Shown here piece by piece: positions 6,471 to 8,360 of a stretch of DNA of 8,360 nt. Location of the stretch: assembly GCA_017745135.1 (NCBI GenBank), contig JAGIAB010000123.1:1-8360 (forward strand). Direction: 5' to 3'. Below the pieces are notes generated by a model that did not search any database, was not told where the DNA came from, and saw nothing but the letters and a program-made list of their open reading frames with translations. Source of the stretch: Flavisolibacter sp. GTDB lineage: Bacteria > Bacteroidota > Bacteroidia > Chitinophagales > Chitinophagaceae. Both the position numbers and the translations under genes were made by a program. Numbering within the stretch: the stretch's first letter is position 1; each line of letters opens with the position of its first letter.

Positions 6471-6908
6471 TGCCGTTACTCAGGTAAGGATAGGATAGTG
6501 AAGCAAAGATTATTCCTGAAAAAATGGGGAGAATAAAGACTTTAGAAACAGTCTGTGAAAATATCGGCCCGCTCCATACTGTTATGTTATTGTGTATTTC
6601 CTTATGAATAAAAAGTCAAGGTATAAAGATTAACCAGAATTATCCTTGATAGCTTTTTCGTATTAAAGTAGAATTATCCGTACGGATAGCATTCATCCAA
6701 ACATCTCCGTGATACGATTATCGGCTACATAAAAATTGGCTTTTTAGTTTTATCCTGTTTCGACTTGACCAGGTATGACTTGTGTTGCCTCTGTAAGCCT
6801 TTAATTTTTGTTCAAAAAGGGCATTGTAAAATAAAATAATAACAGTACGGAAAAAGTAATCACTCTGTGTAAACCGGAGCCGGTGCTGTTACAATCTTCC
6901 GTGTTTTA
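6471..6908. other. 438-bp gene-free stretch with repeats and hairpins
   Basis: No ORF here has length or composition that supports a gene; the best candidates are under 30 codons. What is visible: an inverted repeat TCAAGG (6616-6621) / CCTTGA (6644-6649), a direct repeat with a palindrome (6636-6690), and a hairpin at 6840-6891 (TAACAGTAC / GTGCTGTTA, 9 bp with one G-U pair on the plus strand), plus a tight ACCGG/CCGGT inverted repeat (6873-6884). The composition is AT-rich. The stretch may hold the promoter for the small broken gene and possibly a short plus-strand RNA. Confidence 0.55.
6636..6690. repeat. Direct repeat AGAATTATCC..GATAGC with 14-bp palindrome
   Basis: AGAATTATCC occurs at 6636-6645 and again at 6670-6679, 34 bp apart. 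Each copy is followed by GATAGC (6648-6653 and 6685-6690), 2 and 5 bases later. In the second copy the longer spacer creates a perfect 14-bp palindrome, TATCCGTACGGATA (6675-6688). This could be a paired operator or a duplicated fragment; no known site is recognised. Confidence 0.5.
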
Positions 6909-6942
6909 AATAAACCGGGCATCTGTCGATACCCGGTTTATT
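6909..6942. terminator. Strong bidirectional intrinsic terminator
   Basis: AATAAACCGGG (6909-6919) and CCCGGTTTATT (6932-6942) form an 11-bp perfect stem; the 12-nt loop can add ATC/GAT pairing (6921-6923 with 6928-6930). On the minus strand the stem starts 31 bp after the stop codon of the outer membrane protein gene, so it should end that transcript. On the plus strand the stem is followed by CTTCTCT, so it could also stop a rightward transcript. Confidence 0.85.
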
Positions 6943-6973
6943 CTTCTCTGACCACATTATTTTTTTGTGAGTA

Positions 6974-8360
6974 TTAATGTCCTAATCCACCGCTGCTTTG
7001 CGTACGGTTCATTTCTTCCTCCATTCCTGTTTTTATTTGCCGTGCTGCTTTGATGTTTTTATTACCAAAACGATAGGTGAAGTTCAGTCTTAACTGACGG
7101 CTTTCATTTCTGCCGGCTACATCCAGTTTTTGTCCTGCAAAATCACTGTTGGCACTCCACTCTAATGATTTGAATACATCACTTACTGAAGCCTTTATCG
7201 TTCCGTTTCCTTTGAGAATCTGCTTTTGCACGCCGGCATCAGCACTCCAAATAGATGAACTTTTCAATGTTCCCTGCCAAATAGAAGGCGAGCTATAGAA
7301 ACCACTCAGTTCAGCAGACCAGCCTTTGCCAAAGCGATAGCTGTTTTGAGCAAAAAAGTTAATTGCCTTTACGTCAAGATTGATCTTCCTGTTTTCGCCA
7401 AAGTCTGCTTTGTATTTGCTATAGTAGGCATTCACGTTGGTAAACAGGCTGTAGTTTTTATACTGAAAAGGATAGCTGATGTTCAGGGCCGTAATATCCT
7501 GGCTGGCAATATTGCTGTTAACCAGATAACCTTTTATACCCTGAGCGGTATCTACCAATTGGCCAAATACATCTTTAACATGCGAATAGCTCAACGAAGT
7601 AGCCAGTTTGAATTTATATGTATGGCTGAAGCTTACCATGTTGGTGTATTGCGGACGGAGTTCGGTGCTTCCTTTGTGGTAATGATATTCGTTAATCCGA
7701 TATTCAAAAGGATTCAGGTCCTGGTAAACAGGGCGGTCGATGCGGCGGCTGTAAGCTATTGCAAACTGGTTTGCTGATTTAGGTGCAAGGGTCAGCGTAA
7801 CACTGGGGAAGAAATCCAGATAGTCTTTTTTAAAGCTTGCTGTTTCCACGTTATAGTCTGTTCCGTTTTTTTGAAAGCTGCGCAAATCGCCTTCCACCCT
7901 GGTCTGTTCAGTTCTAACTCCGGCTTGTACTGCAATGCCTGCGAAATCTTTTGAATAGTTTATATAAGCCGCATTCACATTTTCCTTATAGCTGAAAAAA
8001 TTGCTGCTTTCTTTATCAAGCTGCCATTCGTCACCAGCCTGCAGGTATTGATTAAATGTGTTGTCGGTTTTTACCCAACCTGCCTTGGCGCCAAGAGCCA
8101 GTTTTCCTTTTGCAAAAGGTTGTTCATAATCAGCTTTGACTGAATAGATATCAATTCTTGTCGGAGAGCTGATTTGATAATTGCGACGGAATAATTCGTT
8201 CTTACCTGTCGCATCGTAAAACGTGTTTGGCTGAATTTGGTCCTGGCGATTGTTATAATAACCATAATCCCCATTTACCATTAACATTCTGCCTGCAGTA
8301 TCCTTAAACAGGTAATTGATATTGCTATTAATATTTGTATTGCGTTGTTTGGTATTGTTT
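6974..8360 (-). CDS. Outer membrane beta-barrel protein (OMP_b-brl_3-like), N-terminus beyond window
   Basis: The frame stays open to the right edge: the 24 codons before the internal ATG at 8287 read NNTKQRNTNINSNINYLF then KDTAGR in the same frame, so the ATG at 8287 is not the start. 461 residues are visible, all alternating polar and aromatic strands typical of the C-terminal barrel of TonB-receptor-like proteins of the 'outer membrane beta-barrel family' (PF14905 style). Recognisable pieces: FPSVTLTLAPKSANQFAIAYS, SRRIDRPVYQDLNPFEYRIN, and the ending LRLNFTYRFGNKNIKAAR, which closes the barrel. The tail (TGMEEEMNRTQSSGGLGH) extends past the barrel. Whole proteins of this kind are usually about 780-930 residues, with a CarboxypepD_reg-like domain in front, so about half is missing here. 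Substrate unknown; many members have no demonstrated transport role. It has its own terminator and is separated from the kinase by over 800 bp. Confidence 0.88.
   Translation of the reverse strand, partial: NNTKQRNTNINSNINYLFKDTAGRMLMVNGDYGYYNNRQDQIQPNTFYDATGKNELFRRNYQISSPTRIDIYSVKADYEQPFAKGKLALGAKAGWVKTDNTFNQYLQAGDEWQLDKESSNFFSYKENVNAAYINYSKDFAGIAVQAGVRTEQTRVEGDLRSFQKNGTDYNVETASFKKDYLDFFPSVTLTLAPKSANQFAIAYSRRIDRPVYQDLNPFEYRINEYHYHKGSTELRPQYTNMVSFSHTYKFKLATSLSYSHVKDVFGQLVDTAQGIKGYLVNSNIASQDITALNISYPFQYKNYSLFTNVNAYYSKYKADFGENRKINLDVKAINFFAQNSYRFGKGWSAELSGFYSSPSIWQGTLKSSSIWSADAGVQKQILKGNGTIKASVSDVFKSLEWSANSDFAGQKLDVAGRNESRQLRLNFTYRFGNKNIKAARQIKTGMEEEMNRTQSSGGLGH

Noticed and set aside
8071..8274. 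A 67-codon minus-strand ORF in a different frame inside the barrel gene
   Set aside because: The barrel frame spans the whole region with clear family patterns; this ORF is a frame shadow.
1..8360. Mobile elements, CRISPR arrays, tRNA or rRNA genes, SusD or T9SS C-terminal sorting domain
   Set aside because: No transposase or integrase sequence, no spaced long repeats, no cloverleaf or rRNA-like stretch, and no SusD partner were seen; the lipoprotein ends without a recognisable type IX sorting tail.

Overview
The window looks like a chromosomal segment of a Bacteroidota bacterium, probably of the Chitinophagaceae or a related group. The basis is the gene content: a TonB-dependent receptor with an N-terminal CarboxypepD_reg-like domain, a partner lipoprotein with a beta-helix fold, a C-terminal part of an outer membrane beta-barrel protein of the OMP_b-brl_3 type, a soluble PAS/HisKA_3 histidine kinase, and start sites without Shine-Dalgarno sequences. 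The family assignment is by eye; the organism-level call is an inference.

Layout, left to right. Positions 1-4296 hold a minus-strand pair: a GTG-initiated TonB-dependent receptor (1495-4296), then a beta-helix surface lipoprotein (57-1403) that ends in a clear intrinsic terminator (12-32). Upstream of the receptor, at 4328-4390, lie six copies of a TTA-centred octamer spaced exactly 11 bp apart. A weaker four-copy set with the same 11-bp phase lies in the receptor-lipoprotein gap (1450-1490). This is the architecture of binding sites for OmpR/PhoB-type response regulators, so the pair may be a regulated uptake system. Phosphate control is a hypothesis only. Divergently, at 4450-4620 (+), a 56-residue single-span membrane protein is encoded.

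Positions 4753-6126 (-) encode a soluble sensor kinase with PAS, GAF-like, HisKA_3 and HATPase_c parts. No response regulator is visible. Upstream of it (6313-6470, -) is what looks like a small charged, probably helical protein of about 52 residues broken by one missing base. The rest of 6471-6908 contains no convincing gene, but has a 14-bp perfect palindrome, a direct repeat and a long RNA-type hairpin. A strong bidirectional terminator (6909-6942) follows. The last gene (6974-8360, -) is the C-terminal part of an outer membrane beta-barrel protein whose start lies beyond the right edge.

How they may work together: the receptor and lipoprotein probably form one outer-membrane uptake unit for an unknown ligand, driven by TonB. 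The kinase and the second barrel protein are separate transcription units, with no sequence evidence of a direct link to the receptor pair.
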